64,000 nucleotides of DNA from contig NC_021175.1 of the NCBI RefSeq assembly GCF_000385925.1, forward strand, positions 813,501-877,500, written 5' to 3'. The position numbers and the translations under genes were made by a program. Below are positions 15,463-25,266 of this stretch, piece after piece. This stretch comes from Streptococcus cristatus AS 1.3089 (lineage in GTDB: Bacteria; Bacillota; Bacilli; Lactobacillales; Streptococcaceae). Under the pieces are notes generated by a model. That model searched no databases. It saw only the letters and a program-made list of their open reading frames with translations, and was not told the origin of the DNA. Every line of letters begins with the position of its first letter. Position 1 is the stretch's first letter.

Positions 15463-16818
15463 TTGGATACGAAGATTATTGATGAAAGAGATTTTGTTGA
15501 GAAATTTAAAGAGAAAAACTTAGAAGGATTTCATAAATTTGTAAGTGATTATGACAACTATATCTCTCCGATTATGCGTGCTAGAGGATATAAGTTTGTA
15601 AATTATGCTGAAAGAACAGTGACCTTCACTTTTGGCCAAGTCACATTTACTAGGAAACGCTGGTATAAAAAAGGGAAGTGTAGGATCCCAGTAGATGAAA
15701 AGCTGGGATTAGAAAAGCGAGCCGCTTACTCAAAAGAGTTGCTTTATCAAATTACAAGATTGGCGACAATGATGCCTTATCGGAAAGTAGTGGAAGTAAT
15801 TGAACTTATGTATCAAGTGTATATCACTAAAGATACCGTGCTAAAGGCAATTCAATTGGCGGATGAGCTTCTAGCTGAAAAGGAAGATTATCGCTTTTAT
15901 CAAGAAAGTAAGATGATCAAAAAAATAGAAGCACCCGTCATTTATCTTGAAGGAGATGGCTTATGGATAAAGGTCACTGAACAAGAAAAAGAAAGAAGGA
16001 ACAAAGATATAGCGCATTTTGTGATTCACACAGGATCAGAGCGAAAAGGAAATAGAACCATTCTAAAAAATAAGGTAGAAATTGTATCTCAAAATAATCG
16101 AGTTGCTAGAGAGAAGGTCGTTGATTATATTTATAATCATTTTGAGATCAATCAAAATACTTTGCTGGTGACAAATTCGGATATGGGACATGGCTATACA
16201 CCTTATATTTTCCAAGAAATAGCAAAAGGATTAAAAATAAAGAATCATGAGCATTTTTGGGATAGATTTCATTTGAATAAGGAAATAAAAAAGTCAGTCA
16301 CTTCTTATTCAAATGAGCTTTATGATCGTTTTATTGAAGCAATCAAAAATAACAGTAGAAAGAAGCTTAAAAGTGCCATTGATACTCTAGAATCACTAGT
16401 TTTAAATACCCAGGATGAAAAGAAATTTGAAAGTTTTATAAGTTTTAAGAAAAGGCTCTTACTAAACTTTCAATATGCTGTTAGCCCTGAGCAAAGAAAT
16501 CTAGAAATAGATAGCTTAGGGATTATGGAGAGCCAGCACCGGAAAATTAGCTATCGAATGAAAAATCGAGGAATGTATTGGTCTATTGAACATGCGGATA
16601 CGATGTCGCATATCATATTGTTATCAGATAAGCAGATAAGAGATCTGTTTTTCGGGAATTGGAGAAAAGAGTATGAAAAATACCGCTCAGAAGGAATGAG
16701 CGGTGCAAAGATAAAAGAAAAAATGAATAAAGTTCCTCGGAGTCTAGGTCTGATGGTTGATGCTTCATGGAAGGGTCATAGGCATCGAGAACGGGATCGA
16801 TTTCTTAATAAAAGGTAA
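15463..16818 (+). CDS. tnpA: DDE transposase of the ISLre2/TnGBS type (UPF0236)
   Basis: A 451-residue transposase, full length for the family. It has the UPF0236/ISLre2 hallmarks EGDGLWIKV (likely first catalytic acidic region), NSDMGHGYT, and HFWDRFHLNKEIKK. The start is TTG at 15463 with AGGAG in the preceding hairpin. It is the last gene before the host promoter. Transposases of this Mutator-superfamily branch occur either as ISLre2 insertion sequences or as the integrase replacement of TnGBS conjugative elements. The terminal position, the conjugation and ParA genes upstream, and the promoter 39 bases after its stop favour the TnGBS role. A simple ISLre2 insertion at the element end cannot be excluded. 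Confidence 0.85.
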   Translation: MDTKIIDERDFVEKFKEKNLEGFHKFVSDYDNYISPIMRARGYKFVNYAERTVTFTFGQVTFTRKRWYKKGKCRIPVDEKLGLEKRAAYSKELLYQITRLATMMPYRKVVEVIELMYQVYITKDTVLKAIQLADELLAEKEDYRFYQESKMIKKIEAPVIYLEGDGLWIKVTEQEKERRNKDIAHFVIHTGSERKGNRTILKNKVEIVSQNNRVAREKVVDYIYNHFEINQNTLLVTNSDMGHGYTPYIFQEIAKGLKIKNHEHFWDRFHLNKEIKKSVTSYSNELYDRFIEAIKNNSRKKLKSAIDTLESLVLNTQDEKKFESFISFKKRLLLNFQYAVSPEQRNLEIDSLGIMESQHRKISYRMKNRGMYWSIEHADTMSHIILLSDKQIRDLFFGNWRKEYEKYRSEGMSGAKIKEKMNKVPRSLGLMVDASWKGHRHRERDRFLNKR

Positions 16819-16856
16819 AAAATAATTAGAAAAACGCTTAAAAACAGCTTAAATTC

Positions 16857-16885
16857 TTGACTTGTAAGAGGTATTAGTGTATAAT
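16857..16885 (+). promoter_or_regulatory. Sigma-A promoter at the element/host junction
   Basis: TTGACT and TATAAT are separated by 17 bases. It lies 38 bases after the transposase stop and drives the structured transcript that follows. The predicted element end is 15-17 bases upstream of this -35. Confidence 0.85.
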
Positions 16886-16891
16886 ATTCTT

Positions 16892-17031
16892 ATAGTTAAA
16901 AAGAGGCACGCAGCAACGTACCTCTCATAAAGATAAACAATTGGAGCTTGTTTATCAGTAAGATTAATACTATCAGAAATTTTAGTAGATGTCAAGGCTG
17001 AGCAAGTAAAATTGTTTAGCCTTATTTTATT
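16892..17031 (+). ncRNA. Candidate structured small RNA, about 140 nt
   Basis: Starts at the 16857-16885 promoter and ends at a strong terminator (12-bp stem 16994-17005 with 17012-17023, loop GTAAAA, tail ATTTTATT). Two further hairpins are clear: GAGGCACG/CGTACCTC (16903-16924) and GATAAACAA/TTGTTTATC (16932-16956, 7-base loop). No plausible coding frame is present. I do not recognise the family. It is complete and separate from the rpsU promoter at 17100. Confidence 0.65.
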
Positions 17032-17099
17032 CTACTCATCTTCAATATGTTTTTTTGAAATCTCAAAAATTCAGACACATACTTATGGCAGTTTTTTCC

Positions 17100-17128
17100 T
17101 TGACATTTATCCATTTTGCGTGTAGAAT
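17100..17128 (+). promoter_or_regulatory. rpsU promoter
   Basis: TTGACA (17100-17105), 17-base spacer, TAGAAT (17123-17128). Transcription would start about 27 bases before the rpsU ATG. Confidence 0.85.
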
Positions 17129-17162
17129 AGAATAGATCTTGGACTTGAAGGGAGTGAAAAAA

Positions 17163-17339
17163 ATGTCAAAAACAGTAGTACGTAAGAATGAATCTCTTGA
17201 CGATGCTCTTCGTCGTTTCAAACGTGCGGTTACTAAAGCTGGTACTCTTCAAGAAACACGCAAACGTGAATTCTATGAAAAACCTTCTGTAAAACGCAAA
17301 CGCAAATCAGAAGCAGCTCGTAAACGTAAAAAATTCTAA
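17163..17339 (+). CDS. rpsU: 30S ribosomal protein S21
   Basis: A 58-residue basic ribosomal protein ([20 protein letters not shown], ending EAARKRKKF), typical length for S21. The ATG at 17163 has AAGGGAGTG upstream; an in-frame TTG at 17139 lies before that site and is not used. In many bacteria rpsU, dnaG and rpoD form one operon. Here mscL, transcribed the other way, and a three-hairpin repeat separate rpsU from dnaG-rpoD. Confidence 0.97.
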
Positions 17340-17405
17340 TAACTAGAATGAGAAAGCAGCCGGTTTGGCTTGTTTTTTCTTGGATGGAAAGTGTATAATA
17401 AAACA

Positions 17406-17581
17406 GAGAATGGGACAGAAATCGGTAATTCGTTAGAATTCGATTTCGTCGTCCCACTTCCGCACAGTTGAGTAGGGCTGTAAAAGCTGATGAAATAAGC
17501 GTAATAGAGCCCACTCAACCACTTCGTCTTGCTCGACAATCCAAAGAAAAAATGAGGCTAGGACTTTTGTCCCAGCCTCTG
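17406..17581 (+). repeat. Three-hairpin intergenic repeat, copy 1
   Basis: One of five copies in the window (others at 21534, 25066 inverted, 36858, 45757). It has hairpin I with outer arms TGGGAC/GTCCCA and inner GAAATCG/CGATTTC, hairpin II GTTGAGT-GGGCT/AGCCC-ACTCAAC around a GCTGAT-type stem, and hairpin III GAGGCTAGGAC/GTCCCAGCCTC. This copy lies between the convergent rpsU and mscL genes and could terminate both. The inner stem of hairpin II is damaged (ATAAGC). Confidence 0.9.
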
Positions 17582-17589
17582 TTTGGATA

Positions 17590-17976
17590 TTAGTTTTGTT
17601 TTTCAAGCAAGCTCTTGATTTCTTGTAGAACTTCAAGTTCTGTTGGTCCAGCTGGTGCTTCTTCAGCAGCTTCTTCGTTCTTTTTAGCAAGGCTTTGTGC
17701 TTTTTCAGCAGACTTAACGATGAAGAAGAGAACAGTACCGATTACTAAGAAGTTGATCACAGCGCTCAAGAAGTTACCATAAGCTATTCCGTTCCATTTC
17801 AACTGAGAAATTTGCTCTAATTGTGCAGCTTTCAAAATTGGGTTGAGGAAGAGGGGAGTGATAACGTCAGTAATCAATGAGTTGACGATTGCTCCGAAAG
17901 CATTCGCAATGATAACCCCGACTGCCAAGTCGATCACGTTACCGCGTAGCAAAAATTCTTTAAGATCCTTTAACAT
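17590..17976 (-). CDS. mscL: Large-conductance mechanosensitive channel MscL
   Basis: A 128-residue membrane channel that opens on osmotic downshock. The N-terminus MLKDLKEFLLRGNVIDLAVG and the IIANAFGAIVNSLITDVITP segment form the pore-lining TM1; TM2 is near residues 68-90 (FLSAVINFLVIGTVLFFIV). The acidic-Ala C-terminus is usual. It is convergent with rpsU and divergent from dnaG, and lies 8 bases from the end of repeat copy 1. Confidence 0.97.
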   Translation of the reverse strand: MLKDLKEFLLRGNVIDLAVGVIIANAFGAIVNSLITDVITPLFLNPILKAAQLEQISQLKWNGIAYGNFLSAVINFLVIGTVLFFIVKSAEKAQSLAKKNEEAAEEAPAGPTELEVLQEIKSLLEKQN

Positions 17977-18134
17977 TTTCTTTTCCTTTCAAAAAATAAT
18001 TTAATATTTGTGGTTATATTATAGCTTAAAGTAGCAATTATTTCAAGTCATTTGCCTATCAAATGTTTTACATTTGCGTCAAATTATTATAAAATATAGA
18101 GTGATATTCTATGATAAATTGGAGGTATTGTCTA

Positions 18135-19916
18135 TTGGATAAAGAAATGATTTCTGAAATAAAAAATAGTGTCAATATCGTCGATGTCATAGGAGAAACA
18201 GTAGCCTTGACCAAGGCTGGGAGAAATTTTCTGGGACTTTGTCCCTTTCATGGCGAAAAGACGCCCTCTTTCAATGTTGTAGAGGACAAGCAGTTCTATC
18301 ACTGCTTTGGATGTGGCAAGTCGGGGGATGTTTTCAAGTTTATTGAGGACTACCGAGGCGTATCCTTTATGGATGCTGTGCAGATTGTCGCAGACAGAGC
18401 GGGCATTTCATTAGGTATGGAGAGAGCTAGCGCAGATCGACCGAGACAGGATCATCCGCATCAGGCGCTCTATGATATTCATACAGAAGCAGCGAAGTTT
18501 TATCATGCGGTTCTGATGACGACCAAGATAGGAGAAGAAGCGCGCGCTTATCTCTACCAGCGTGGGCTGACGGATGAAGTCATTAAGCATTTTCAAATCG
18601 GGCTGGCTCCCAATGAAGGCAACTATCTTCATAAGAGTATGGCTGGTAAGTTTGATGAGTCCACTATCATGAACTCGGGTCTTTTTAATTTGGCAGAGAA
18701 TAATCTTGTCTACGATGCTTTTCAGAACCGGATTATGTTTCCTTTGACCAATGACAAGGGTCAGGTTGTCGCCTTTTCTGGTCGGATCTGGCAAGATTCG
18801 GAGGCTGGTTCGCAGACTGCTAAGTATAAGAATAGTCGCAGCACCCCTATTTTTAATAAAAGCTATGAGCTTTATCATCTGGATAAGGCCAAGCCGGTGA
18901 TTAAAAAGAGCCATGAGGTCTATCTGATGGAGGGCTTCATGGATGTGATTGCGGCCTATCGGGCTGGAGTTGAAAATGCAGTCGCATCTATGGGAACAGC
19001 TCTGACACCTGAGCATGTCCAGCATCTGCGTAAGTATTGCAAGAAAATCATTCTGACTTATGATGGAGACAGGGCTGGTCAGGCTGCGACAGCCAAGGCT
19101 TTAGAGGAGCTAGGGGATATGTCGGTAGAGATTGTATCCTTTCCCGACAATATGGACCCCGATGAGTTTATTGCAAAAAATTCTGCCGAGGAATTGCGAC
19201 AATTTCTGACCAAAACGCGAATTAGTGATGTAGAGTTCCTTTTGCGTTATCTCAAGCCGGATAATATTGAAAATTTGCAAGCTCAGATTGAATTTGTGGA
19301 GCGAATGGCGCCAATTATTGCTCAGACGCAATCTATTACAGCTCAGAATTCCTATATTTATATGTTGGCTGAGTTACTCCCAGATTTTGATTACCAGCAG
19401 GTAGAGAATACGGTTAACAATAGTCGTTTGACTGAACGAAGTAGTCGAAGCGGGCAGCAGTCGGAATCTCTAAGAAGACCTGTACTGGTAGATCTTCCGC
19501 TGTCTAAACAGCTATCACGGCTGATAAAGGCAGAAATCCATATCCTCTATCGGATGGTACATAATCCGCTGGTTTTAAATAGCTACCGGCTTCGTACAGA
19601 TTTTGCCTTTGATACGGCGGAACTGCAGGAGCTATACGAGCTTTTACTGGCCAATGGTGAAGTGACTTCGCAGGATTTATCTAGATTACCAGAAAGAGTC
19701 CAGCAACTTTGGTATCGGATGTTGGAGGAAGATTTGCCAGAGGAGATGGAAGACGGAGAGTTAGCAGAAGTTGAGCTGACTAGGGAACGCGAATTGCTTC
19801 GTAAGAATAATCAGCTGATTAGCAAAAAGGTTCGAGAAGCTTTGCATACTGGAGATGAGAATGCCGCTATATTAGAAGTGGAGCGCTTAATCGCACAAAA
19901 AAGAAGAATGGAGTAG
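18135..19916 (+). CDS. dnaG: DNA primase
   Basis: A 593-residue primase that makes RNA primers for lagging-strand replication. The zinc-binding domain is at the N-terminus (Cys36, His39, Cys57, Cys60 in CPFHGEK and CFGCGKSGD). The toprim catalytic core follows, with [11 protein letters not shown] and [10 protein letters not shown] at about residues 255-310. A C-terminal helicase-binding region closes the protein. The TTG at 18135 is chosen because GGAGGT lies 8 bases upstream; an ATG at 18111 precedes that site. rpoD begins 2 bases after the stop, so they form an operon. Confidence 0.96.
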   Translation: MDKEMISEIKNSVNIVDVIGETVALTKAGRNFLGLCPFHGEKTPSFNVVEDKQFYHCFGCGKSGDVFKFIEDYRGVSFMDAVQIVADRAGISLGMERASADRPRQDHPHQALYDIHTEAAKFYHAVLMTTKIGEEARAYLYQRGLTDEVIKHFQIGLAPNEGNYLHKSMAGKFDESTIMNSGLFNLAENNLVYDAFQNRIMFPLTNDKGQVVAFSGRIWQDSEAGSQTAKYKNSRSTPIFNKSYELYHLDKAKPVIKKSHEVYLMEGFMDVIAAYRAGVENAVASMGTALTPEHVQHLRKYCKKIILTYDGDRAGQAATAKALEELGDMSVEIVSFPDNMDPDEFIAKNSAEELRQFLTKTRISDVEFLLRYLKPDNIENLQAQIEFVERMAPIIAQTQSITAQNSYIYMLAELLPDFDYQQVENTVNNSRLTERSSRSGQQSESLRRPVLVDLPLSKQLSRLIKAEIHILYRMVHNPLVLNSYRLRTDFAFDTAELQELYELLLANGEVTSQDLSRLPERVQQLWYRMLEEDLPEEMEDGELAEVELTRERELLRKNNQLISKKVREALHTGDENAAILEVERLIAQKRRME

Positions 19917-19918
19917 GT

Positions 19919-21031
19919 ATGGCTACAAAACAAAAAGAAGTAACAACATTAGACGTTCAAATTGCAGAATTCATTCGCAATCACAAGCAGACAGGTGTAG
20001 CGACAGACGATGAAATCAATGACCAACTGGTCATTCCTTTCACTTTGGATGCTGATGGGATTGAGGATTTGCTGCAACGCATTCAGGATGCGGGCATTTC
20101 TATCACGGATAAGGAAGGAAATCCCAGTGCGCGTGTCTTGAATACTGAAGAGGAAGAAGCGGAGTTGACGGATGAAGAGCTCTTGGGTAGCAATTCAGCC
20201 AAGGTCAATGACCCAGTCCGCATGTATCTGAAAGAAATCGGAGTTGTACCGCTTCTCAGCAATGAAGAAGAACAGGAACTGGCAATCTTGGTAGAGCAGG
20301 GTGACTTGGAAGCCAAGCAGCGTCTGGCTGAGGCCAATCTTCGTCTGGTTGTTTCCATTGCTAAGCGTTATGTTGGCCGTGGTATGCAGTTCCTTGATTT
20401 GATTCAAGAAGGAAATATGGGACTGATGAAGGCCGTTGATAAGTTTGACTACACCAAAGGATTTAAGTTTTCAACTTATGCGACTTGGTGGATTCGTCAG
20501 GCTATTACTCGTGCAATTGCTGACCAAGCTCGGACTATTCGGATTCCAGTTCATATGGTGGAAACCATTAACAAATTAGTTCGCGAACAACGCAATCTCT
20601 TGCAGGAATTGGGTCAAGACCCAACACCAGAGCAAATCGCTGAGCGCATGGATATGACACCAGATAAGGTTCGTGAGATTCTCAAGATTGCTCAGGAGCC
20701 AGTTTCTTTGGAAACACCTATCGGTGAGGAAGATGACAGTCATCTGGGAGACTTTATCGAAGATGAAGTGATTGAAAATCCAGTTGACTACACAACTCGT
20801 GTCGTTCTCCGCGAGCAGCTGGATGAGGTCTTGGATACGCTGACAGACCGCGAGGAAAATGTCTTACGTCTGCGCTTTGGTCTGGACGATGGAAAAATGC
20901 GGACGCTGGAAGATGTCGGCAAGGTCTTCAATGTCACTCGCGAGCGGATTCGCCAGATTGAAGCCAAGGCTCTGCGTAAACTTCGCCATCCAAGCCGCAG
21001 CAAACCACTAAGAGACTTTATCGAAGATTAA
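19919..21031 (+). CDS. rpoD: Primary sigma factor RpoD (sigma A)
   Basis: A 370-residue housekeeping sigma factor. Region 1.2/2.1 begins at [11 protein letters not shown], region 2.3-2.4 is [18 protein letters not shown], and region 4.2 is [18 protein letters not shown]. The short N-terminus is typical for streptococci. It starts 2 bases after dnaG. The next 126 bases contain imperfect inverted segments (GCAGAAAT and ATTTCTGC) before the DUF59 gene; no clean terminator is seen there. Confidence 0.97.
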   Translation: MATKQKEVTTLDVQIAEFIRNHKQTGVATDDEINDQLVIPFTLDADGIEDLLQRIQDAGISITDKEGNPSARVLNTEEEEAELTDEELLGSNSAKVNDPVRMYLKEIGVVPLLSNEEEQELAILVEQGDLEAKQRLAEANLRLVVSIAKRYVGRGMQFLDLIQEGNMGLMKAVDKFDYTKGFKFSTYATWWIRQAITRAIADQARTIRIPVHMVETINKLVREQRNLLQELGQDPTPEQIAERMDMTPDKVREILKIAQEPVSLETPIGEEDDSHLGDFIEDEVIENPVDYTTRVVLREQLDEVLDTLTDREENVLRLRFGLDDGKMRTLEDVGKVFNVTRERIRQIEAKALRKLRHPSRSKPLRDFIED

Positions 21032-21157
21032 GAAATAAAGAGAAGCGAGGGGCAGAAATCTTTCAGTAGGAAGCCTTAAGTCGGCAATCCTAGCTGAAAA
21101 CAAAAGCCTCCTCGAGCTAACTTGAAATTTCTGCTATATCTATAAGGAGGATATTGC

Positions 21158-21496
21158 ATGTCAGAAAAAAAATACAGCCCTGAAGAAGTTGAAAAGATTA
21201 AAACACGGATTTTGGAGGCTCTAGAGCAGGTTATCGATCCAGAGTTGGGGATTGATATTGTCAATCTGGGCTTGATCTATGAAATCCGTTTTGACGAGAC
21301 CACTGGGGAAACGGAAATCGATATGACCCTGACAACCATGGGATGCCCGCTGGCAGATCTTCTGACCGACCAGATCTATGATGCTATGTCAGATGTTCCA
21401 GAGGTTACTAAGACAGAAGTCAAATTAGTTTGGTATCCCGCTTGGACAGTTGAAAAGATGAGTCGCTATGCTCGAATCGCTTTGGGGATTAAATAA
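21158..21496 (+). CDS. DUF59/MIP18-family iron-sulfur assembly factor
   Basis: A 112-residue protein of the PaaD/SufT-like family that assists iron-sulfur cluster loading. Signature segments are DPELGIDIVNLGLIYEI and TTMGCPLADL with the conserved Cys. The ribosome binding site is AAGGAGG, 10 bases before ATG. It follows rpoD, probably as the last gene of that transcription unit, and is ended by repeat copy 2. Confidence 0.93.
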   Translation: MSEKKYSPEEVEKIKTRILEALEQVIDPELGIDIVNLGLIYEIRFDETTGETEIDMTLTTMGCPLADLLTDQIYDAMSDVPEVTKTEVKLVWYPAWTVEKMSRYARIALGIK

Positions 21497-21533
21497 CGAT
21501 AGCATATTTGAAAGAAAGACTATACAGAAAAGA

Positions 21534-21700
21534 GAGTGGGACAGAAATCGATAATTCGTTAGAATTCGATTTCGTCGTCCCACCTTCGCACAGTTGAGTA
21601 GGGCTGTAAAAGCTGATGAAATCAGCGTGGTAGAGCCCACTCAATGCTTGACAATCCAAAGACAATTGAGAGGCTAGGACTTTTGTCCCAGCCTCTTTTT
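21534..21700 (+). repeat. Three-hairpin intergenic repeat, copy 2
   Basis: The same element as at 17406, with hairpins I and II well preserved (GTGGGAC/GTCCCAC; inner GCTGAT/ATCAGC). It lacks some bases after ACTCAA compared with other copies. It ends in GCCTCTTTTT, so hairpin III resembles a rho-independent terminator. It lies between the convergent DUF59 gene and birA. Confidence 0.9.
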
Positions 21701-21719
21701 GAATGCAATTTTATACAAA

Positions 21720-22655
21720 CTACCAGCTAGTCAGTGAAATTTCCCCACTGTTAAGCCAGATACTTTCTCCCTTGTCCAACTGGACTAGAAGTTGGCCGCT
21801 GTCCGAGATTTCTCGGGCAATTCCCTTATAGGTTTGATTATTTTGCTGGAAACTTACTTGTCGACCTAGGACTAGGGAGTGCTTTTTGTAAAGATAGAGC
21901 AAGTCTTGGGGATCGCTTTCGTAGAAACATCTCCAGATTTCAGCAATCAGCTCATTTCTGCTGACAGGAGGCTGCTCAGTAAAGAGTGAGCCTGCCTTAG
22001 CTTGCAATTCTTCTGGAAAATCATTAACGCAAAAATTAAACCCGACCCCAATAATAATGTCTGTGACTAAGCCTGTCTCGACTGAAGTAGTAGCCTCGGT
22101 TAAAATACCTGCGATTTTTTTATCCTTGTAGTAAATATCGTTGACCCACTTGATATCTATGTCTATGAGGGTTAGATTTTTTACAGCTTGATAGATGGCT
22201 CCAGCTGTCAGGAGAGTATAAGCAGGGATTTGATCAAAAGACAGGTTGGGCTTGAGATGGAGGGACATATAGAAGCCGCCTTGTTTTGGAGAGAAGAAGT
22301 CTCGGCCGAAGCGACCGCGGCCGGCTGATTGAGCAGCAGCCAGATAGAGTGTATTTGCCTCGCCACCCGCTTCCAGACCTGCTTTGGCATCTATCTGAGT
22401 AGATTGGCAGTTGGGGTTGAAGGAAACCTTGATAGGTGCCTTCTTTTCAATGATTTCTGGGATTAGTAAATCCCCCGCCTTGAGCTTATAGCCACGGTTT
22501 TTCACGGAATCAATCTGGATTCCTTCTTTTTCCAAACGCTGAATGGCCTTCCAAATGGAGGTTCTGGAAATGCCCAATGTCTGGGCCAGACTTTCTCCGT
22601 TGACATAATCGTCAGCTTGGCTGAGAATAGTAAACAATTTTTCGTAGGTTTTCAT
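21720..22655 (-). CDS. birA: Bifunctional biotin-protein ligase/biotin operon repressor
   Basis: A 311-residue protein that attaches biotin to carboxylases and can repress biotin genes. An N-terminal winged helix (GESLAQTLGISRTSIWKAI) is followed by the ligase core with the nucleotide loop GRGRFGRDFFSP at about residues 113-124 and KWVNDIYYKDKKIAGILTE (split across the core). The C-terminal SH3-like domain is present. It is 14 bases after galR on the minus strand and is probably co-transcribed with it. Confidence 0.96.
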   Translation of the reverse strand: MKTYEKLFTILSQADDYVNGESLAQTLGISRTSIWKAIQRLEKEGIQIDSVKNRGYKLKAGDLLIPEIIEKKAPIKVSFNPNCQSTQIDAKAGLEAGGEANTLYLAAAQSAGRGRFGRDFFSPKQGGFYMSLHLKPNLSFDQIPAYTLLTAGAIYQAVKNLTLIDIDIKWVNDIYYKDKKIAGILTEATTSVETGLVTDIIIGVGFNFCVNDFPEELQAKAGSLFTEQPPVSRNELIAEIWRCFYESDPQDLLYLYKKHSLVLGRQVSFQQNNQTYKGIAREISDSGQLLVQLDKGESIWLNSGEISLTSW

Positions 22656-22669
22656 TCGTTCTTTCTCTG

Positions 22670-23680
<1,011 letters not shown>

Positions 23681-23700
23681 CTATTTATCTTATATGGGCT

Positions 23701-23729
23701 ATTATACCTCAAAAACAAGTAAATAACAA
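23701..23729 (-). promoter_or_regulatory. galR promoter
   Basis: On the minus strand TTGTTA (23729-23724), 17-base spacer, TATAAT (23706-23701). It points toward galR and lies 12 bases from the first galR/galK palindrome. Confidence 0.7.
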
Positions 23730-23740
23730 AGAGAAATTTA

Positions 23741-23815
23741 GTAAATATTACCCAATTATTTTATTAAGTAAAATTTACTAAATTTATTGAAGTTTTACTC
23801 GTAAAAAGTTATAAT
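23741..23815 (+). promoter_or_regulatory. galK promoter with three palindromic GalR operator candidates
   Basis: The promoter is TTGAAG (23787-23792), 17 bases, TATAAT (23810-23815). Palindromes are GTAAATATTAC (23741-23751), GTAAAATTTAC (23768-23778) and TTTTACTCGTAAAA (23793-23806). The last fills the promoter spacer, so binding there would block polymerase. The first two are 27 bases apart and could allow looping. Assignment to GalR is by position. Confidence 0.75.
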
Positions 23816-23869
23816 AAAATCAAAAAAACGATTACAATGTCGATCATTCATTTTAAAGGAGTTTAGCTT

Positions 23870-25048
23870 ATGTCAAATGTCATTTCAGTAGAGCAAATCC
23901 GCGCAGATTTTGCCAAGATTTTTGGAGTAGAAGCGGACCACACTTTCTTTTCACCCGGTCGGATCAATCTGATTGGTGAGCATACGGACTATAACGGCGG
24001 CCATGTTTTTCCTGCTGCGATTTCTCTAGGAACTTATGGAGCGGCTCGCAAGCGGGACGACCAGATCTTGCGATTCTTCTCAGGGAATTTTGAAGAAAAA
24101 GGGATTATTGAAATGTCGCTGGAAAACCTGCACTTTGAGCCTGAGCATAACTGGACCAACTATCCGAAAGGAGTTCTGCATTTTGTGCAGGAGGCAGGCC
24201 ATACAATTGACCGAGGCATGGATGTCTATGTTTATGGAAATATTCCCAACGGATCGGGCTTGTCTTCTTCTGCATCTCTAGAGCTTTTGACGGGTGTCAT
24301 TGCTGAGAAACTCTTTGATTTGCAGTTGGAACGTCTAGACCTAGTGAAAATTGGTAAATTAACTGAGAATGAATTTATCGGGGTTAATTCTGGCATCATG
24401 GATCAGTTTGCTATCGGGATGGGTGCTGACCAGCGGGCTATTTACTTAGACACCGATACTCTCGAATATGACTTGGTGCCGCTTGATCTCCAGGACAATG
24501 TCGTAGTGATTATGAATACCAACAAGCGTCGTGAGTTGGCGGATTCTAAGTACAATGAGCGTCGGGCGGAGTGCGAAAAAGCTGTTGAAGAACTGAACCG
24601 TAAACTGTCTATCGCAACCTTGGGCGAGTTGGATGAGTGGTCCTTTGATGAGTATAGCTATCTGATAGAGGACGAAAATCGCCTCAAACGGGCTCGCCAT
24701 GCTGTTTTGGAAAATCAGCGCACTTTGCAAGCGAGTACAGCTTTGCAGGCAGGCGATCTTGACAAGTTTGGTCGTCTCATGAATGCGTCTCATGTTTCTT
24801 TGGAACATGACTATGAAGTGACTGGTCTAGAGCTGGACACCTTGGTTCATACGGCCTGGGAGCAAGAAGGTGTTCTAGGGGCTCGTATGACCGGAGCAGG
24901 CTTCGGTGGCTGCGCCATTGCTTTAGTTGCTAAGGATGCGGTGGAATCTTTCAAAGAAAATGTTGGCCGCAAGTATCAAGAAGTCGTCGGCTATGCCCCT
25001 AGCTTTTACATTGCAGAAGTAGCTGGCGGAAGCCGAGTGCTGGACTAA
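23870..25048 (+). CDS. galK: Galactokinase
   Basis: A 392-residue GHMP kinase that phosphorylates galactose, the first step of the Leloir pathway. The galactokinase signature is [15 protein letters not shown], motif 2 is [13 protein letters not shown], and motif 3 is [16 protein letters not shown]. Ribosome binding site AAAGGAG. First gene of galKTE; an inverted copy of the three-hairpin repeat separates it from galT. Confidence 0.98.
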   Translation: MSNVISVEQIRADFAKIFGVEADHTFFSPGRINLIGEHTDYNGGHVFPAAISLGTYGAARKRDDQILRFFSGNFEEKGIIEMSLENLHFEPEHNWTNYPKGVLHFVQEAGHTIDRGMDVYVYGNIPNGSGLSSSASLELLTGVIAEKLFDLQLERLDLVKIGKLTENEFIGVNSGIMDQFAIGMGADQRAIYLDTDTLEYDLVPLDLQDNVVVIMNTNKRRELADSKYNERRAECEKAVEELNRKLSIATLGELDEWSFDEYSYLIEDENRLKRARHAVLENQRTLQASTALQAGDLDKFGRLMNASHVSLEHDYEVTGLELDTLVHTAWEQEGVLGARMTGAGFGGCAIALVAKDAVESFKENVGRKYQEVVGYAPSFYIAEVAGGSRVLD

Positions 25049-25065
25049 TTCACAGAAAAGGAACT

Positions 25066-25239
25066 TGAGTCTGGGCAAAAGTCCTAGCCTCTCAATTGTC
25101 TTTGGATTGTCGAGCAAGACGCAGTGGTTGAGTGGGCTCTATTACGCTGATTTCATCAGCTTTTACAGCCCTACTCAACTGTGCGGAGGTGGGACGACGA
25201 AATCGAATTCTAACGAATTATCGATTTCTGTCCCACTCT
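25066..25239 (-). repeat. Three-hairpin intergenic repeat, copy 3, inverted, inside the gal operon
   Basis: The same element as at 17406 but on the minus strand, filling almost all of the 218 bases between galK and galT. Hairpins I and II are intact; hairpin III is degraded (GCCCAGACTC instead of GTCCCAGCCTC). In this orientation the T-rich tail of a terminator is absent on the plus strand, so galT may still be transcribed from the galK promoter. Confidence 0.9.
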
Positions 25240-25266
25240 CTTTACTAGCAAGAGAAAGGAAAATCT

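Larger units (their letters stand above)
1..16841 (+). mobile_element. Integrative conjugative element, right-hand part (TnGBS-like)
   Basis: This is the right part of a conjugative element; its left end lies outside the window. In order it holds a PcfB-like protein, a VirD4-type coupling protein, a toprim/polyvalent protein, a MobC-like protein and a MOB-P relaxase, a ParA partition module, a Fic protein, and a DDE transposase of the ISLre2/TnGBS type as the last gene. No tyrosine or serine integrase is seen. Established knowledge: TnGBS elements use a Mutator-type DDE transposase and insert about 15-17 bp upstream of the -35 box of sigma-A promoters. The next promoter has its -35 at 16857, which places the predicted end near 16840-16842. 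The exact end is inferred from this rule; no terminal repeat could be matched because the other end is missing. Confidence 0.7.

Noticed and set aside
17233..17690. Minus-strand open frames across the three-hairpin repeats (similar proteins at 17233, 21425 and elsewhere)
   Set aside because: They recur only because the repeat recurs, lack ribosome binding sites, and overlap rpsU, mscL or the DUF59 gene.
18411..19025. 204-residue minus-strand frame inside dnaG
   Set aside because: Antisense shadow of the dnaG toprim region with no start signals.
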